Part shown: one piece after another, positions 7,789-9,081 of the stretch
How the letters are laid out: each line of letters begins with the position of its first letter
How positions within the stretch are numbered: position 1 is the stretch's first letter
Assembly (NCBI GenBank): GCA_002439555.1
Contig: DJOC01000074.1
Coordinates: forward strand, 12,158 to 21,238
DNA from: Caryophanales bacterium UBA6448
GTDB taxonomy: Bacteria > Bacillota_I > Bacilli_A > RF39 > UBA660
Reading direction: 5' to 3'
Length of the DNA stretch: 9,081 nucleotides
The notes under the pieces: model-generated
Databases searched by the model: none
Told to the model about the DNA's origin: nothing
What the model saw: only the letters and a program-made list of their open reading frames with translations
Made by a program: the position numbers and the translations under genes

Positions 7789-7862
7789 CTTAATTTTTTA
7801 TCGCACTTATGCGTTTCTATGTTAACAAAAGTTTGTCGGGCTTTCCATAGAAAAAATATTAC
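7728..7862 (-). promoter_or_regulatory. T-box riboswitch leader of the hisS operon
   Basis: The minus strand carries the T-box core AAGGTGGTACCGTGG. It folds as the standard antiterminator: helix A1 GTAAGG (7775-7780) with CCTTAC (7745-7750), bulge TGGTACC (7768-7774), and helix A2 GTGGAA (7762-7767) with TTCTGC (7751-7756) around a 5-nt loop. Upstream is a small hairpin CGCA-TAAG-TGCG (minus strand, about 7802-7813), at the usual Stem III position. Before it is a hairpin with a perfect 8-bp outer stem, TTTCTATG (7814-7821) and CATAGAAA (7846-7853), on the plus strand. T-boxes bind uncharged tRNA and raise readthrough into synthetase operons. Canonical Stem I marks (AGAGA, GNUG) are not recognisable. 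I place the 5' edge at the predicted start near 7862, but it could be as far out as about 7950-7977. Confidence 0.9.
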
Positions 7863-7868
7863 TTTCTT

Positions 7869-7897
7869 AATATAACACACTTTTTCTTAAAATTCCA
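7869..7897 (-). promoter_or_regulatory. Candidate promoter of the hisS operon (extended -10)
   Basis: Minus-strand TGTTATATT (7877-7869) is a good extended -10 (TG, one base, TATATT). The -35 at a 17-bp spacing, TGGAAT (7897-7892), is poor, as tolerated for extended -10 promoters. Transcription would start near 7862 and give a leader of about 154 nt. A palindromic TATAAT at 7984-7993 is an alternative that would give about 270 nt, which is closer to usual T-box leader lengths. Confidence 0.4.
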
Positions 7898-7923
7898 CTA
7901 AAAAATTACATTTTTTTAAGAAA
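7883..7923. repeat. 10-bp inverted repeat with 21-bp spacer
   Basis: TTTCTTAAAA (7883-7892) and TTTTAAGAAA (7914-7923) are perfect inverted arms. A further direct copy of TTTCTTAA lies at 7863-7870, across the end of the hisS candidate -10. The arms lie between the two divergent promoters and overlap the candidate hisS -35. It could be an operator, part of a longer leader hairpin, or chance in AT-rich DNA. Confidence 0.5.
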
Positions 7924-7964
7924 TAATAAATAGTATAGGTTATGTAAAGTTATCTTCATAATCA

Positions 7965-7993
7965 TTTACTAAAAAAGAAAAAAATTATATAAT
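7965..7993 (+). promoter_or_regulatory. Promoter of the divergent sugar-phosphomutase gene
   Basis: TTTACT (7965-7970) and a perfect TATAAT (7988-7993) are separated by exactly 17 bp, a textbook housekeeping-sigma arrangement. The start point would be near 8000, only about 9 nt before the ATG. The leader would then consist of little more than the ribosome site GGTGAT (8000-8005), which matches the anti-SD end of 16S rRNA. Confidence 0.75.
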
Positions 7994-8008
7994 TTAAATG
8001 GTGATGAT

Positions 8009-9081
8009 ATGAAAAAATATATATTTAGAGAATATGATGTAAGGGGTATTTATCCTACTGATTTAAACGAAGGTGATGCGTATACTTTTGGCCATGCTTT
8101 TGCATCATACATTAAAAATAATAAGGTAATAATTGGCCACGATAATAGGCTTTCCTCTGAAGACTTACGTTCTTCTTTAGTAAAAGGTCTTTTACAAGGA
8201 GGAGCTCACGTAATTGATTTAGGACTTTGTACTACTCCTATTTACTATTATTATAAAAAACTACTAAACGTTGAAAATGGCATTATGATTACAGCCTCTC
8301 ATAACCCAAAGGAATATAATGGTTTTAAATTTTCTTTCTCAATAAAAGGTAATGCCTGTGGTAAAGAAATATATGACTTTAGAGATTTCCTATTCGAGGG
8401 TAATTTTAGAAATGCACAAGGATTCTATCAAGAATATAATGATAACTTTGAAAGTTATATAAATAAAATTACTGAAAGTATAGATTTAGGAAGTAAAAAA
8501 ATAAAAGCTGTATTTGACCCAGGAAATGGTACAGGAAGTATAATTTTAGAAAGAATACTTAAAAAATTTGATATTGATTACAAAATAATTAATGGAATAA
8601 GTGATGGTAACTTCCCTGTCCATCATCCAGATCCTTCAGTCGAAGAAAACATGCAAATGCTAAAAGAGGAAGTTCTAAACAATCATTTTGATATAGCACT
8701 TGGAATTGATGGCGATGCTGATAGAGTTGGTGTTGTTGATGATAAAGGAGTATTTACTCCAATTGATAATGTTATGATAAATATGTATAAATATTTAAAT
8801 CCTAATTTAAAAAATAGAAATGCAATTATGGATGTAAAATGTTCAAAAGCAGTTATTGATGAAATGCAAAAAATAAACTTACCTCTTACAATTTATCGTA
8901 CAGGTAATAGTTATATGAATTTAAAAATAAATGAAATGAATTTAGATTTTGGTGGAGAGTTTTCAGGACACCTTTGGTTTAAAGATAAATGGATTGGAAC
9001 TGATGATGGAATTTATAATGCTTTAAGAATAATTGAAATGCTTTCTAAAAGTGATCAAACATTTAGCCAGATGAGTGAAAG
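8009..9081 (+). CDS. Phosphomannomutase/phosphoglucomutase, 3' end cut by the window
   Basis: The alpha-D-phosphohexomutase family interconverts hexose 1- and 6-phosphates through an active-site phosphoserine. It supplies sugar nucleotides for cell-surface polymers or handles glucose 1-phosphate. 357 codons are present; family members have about 450-500, so the C-terminal domain 4 is largely missing. Seen: opening FREYDVRG (6-13), phosphoserine loop TASHNP (95-100, S97), metal loop DGDADR (234-239), and sugar-binding GGEFSGH (315-321). The FREYDVRG start and GGEFSGH loop fit the PMM/PGM (ManB/AlgC-like) group better than GlmM, which opens with a GTDGVRG-type motif. Sugar specificity cannot be read from this. 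GGTGAT (8000-8005) places the start at 8009; the earlier ATG at 7998 closes after four codons. It is divergent from the synthetase operon and not obviously linked in function. Confidence 0.93.
   Translation, partial: MKKYIFREYDVRGIYPTDLNEGDAYTFGHAFASYIKNNKVIIGHDNRLSSEDLRSSLVKGLLQGGAHVIDLGLCTTPIYYYYKKLLNVENGIMITASHNPKEYNGFKFSFSIKGNACGKEIYDFRDFLFEGNFRNAQGFYQEYNDNFESYINKITESIDLGSKKIKAVFDPGNGTGSIILERILKKFDIDYKIINGISDGNFPVHHPDPSVEENMQMLKEEVLNNHFDIALGIDGDADRVGVVDDKGVFTPIDNVMINMYKYLNPNLKNRNAIMDVKCSKAVIDEMQKINLPLTIYRTGNSYMNLKINEMNLDFGGEFSGHLWFKDKWIGTDDGIYNALRIIEMLSKSDQTFSQMSE

Noticed and set aside
7759..7898. AAATTCCAC present at both 7759-7767 and 7890-7898
   Set aside because: A 9-base match in AT-rich DNA; the first copy is explained by the antiterminator and nothing else aligns around them.
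1..9081. CRISPR arrays, tRNA or rRNA genes, insertion sequences, prophage or defence genes
   Set aside because: No repeat arrays, cloverleaf-like segments, transposase-like frames or terminal repeats were seen; the window is a conserved housekeeping region.

Overview
This is an AT-rich window with strong GGAGG ribosome sites, tightly packed genes and a T-box leader. Together these point to a low-GC Gram-positive bacterium (Firmicutes, or a Mollicutes/gut Bacilli or Clostridia relative). All nine tryptophans I can read (in AspRS, AsnRS and the mutase) are encoded by TGG, the stops are TAA or TAG, and no gene needs TGA read through. Nothing therefore suggests the mycoplasma code.

Layout. At the left edge (minus strand) are the first nine codons of an unidentified gene with a perfect SD. 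Next is a strong minus-strand intrinsic terminator (about 66-118) and a roughly 110-base untranslated tail. Positions 233-7708 hold a six-gene minus-strand operon, transcribed in the order hisS, asnS, aspS, gatC, gatA, gatB. Junctions are 1 nt, 12 nt, and then overlaps of 1, 1 and 8 nt. Upstream of hisS, 7709-7866 and possibly further out to about 7950, lies a T-box riboswitch leader with its terminator. Positions 7965-7993 carry a good sigma-70-type promoter firing rightwards into a divergent phosphomannomutase/phosphoglucomutase gene that runs off the right edge.

How the genes work together. HisRS, AsnRS and AspRS charge tRNA-His, tRNA-Asn and tRNA-Asp. GatCAB is the tRNA-dependent amidotransferase that converts Glu-tRNA(Gln) to Gln-tRNA(Gln), and Asp-tRNA(Asn) to Asn-tRNA(Asn) where a non-discriminating AspRS exists. 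Because AsnRS is present and AspRS has a Leu at a site linked to discrimination, the likeliest essential job of GatCAB here is making Gln-tRNA. Indirect asparagine synthesis on tRNA remains possible. The T-box would couple the whole set to uncharged tRNA.

The genes are ordinary housekeeping genes and I see no new enzyme system. The part most worth a second look is the hisS leader: its 5' domain is not canonical, its terminator encloses the antiterminator, and its discriminator-pairing base does not fit tRNA-His.
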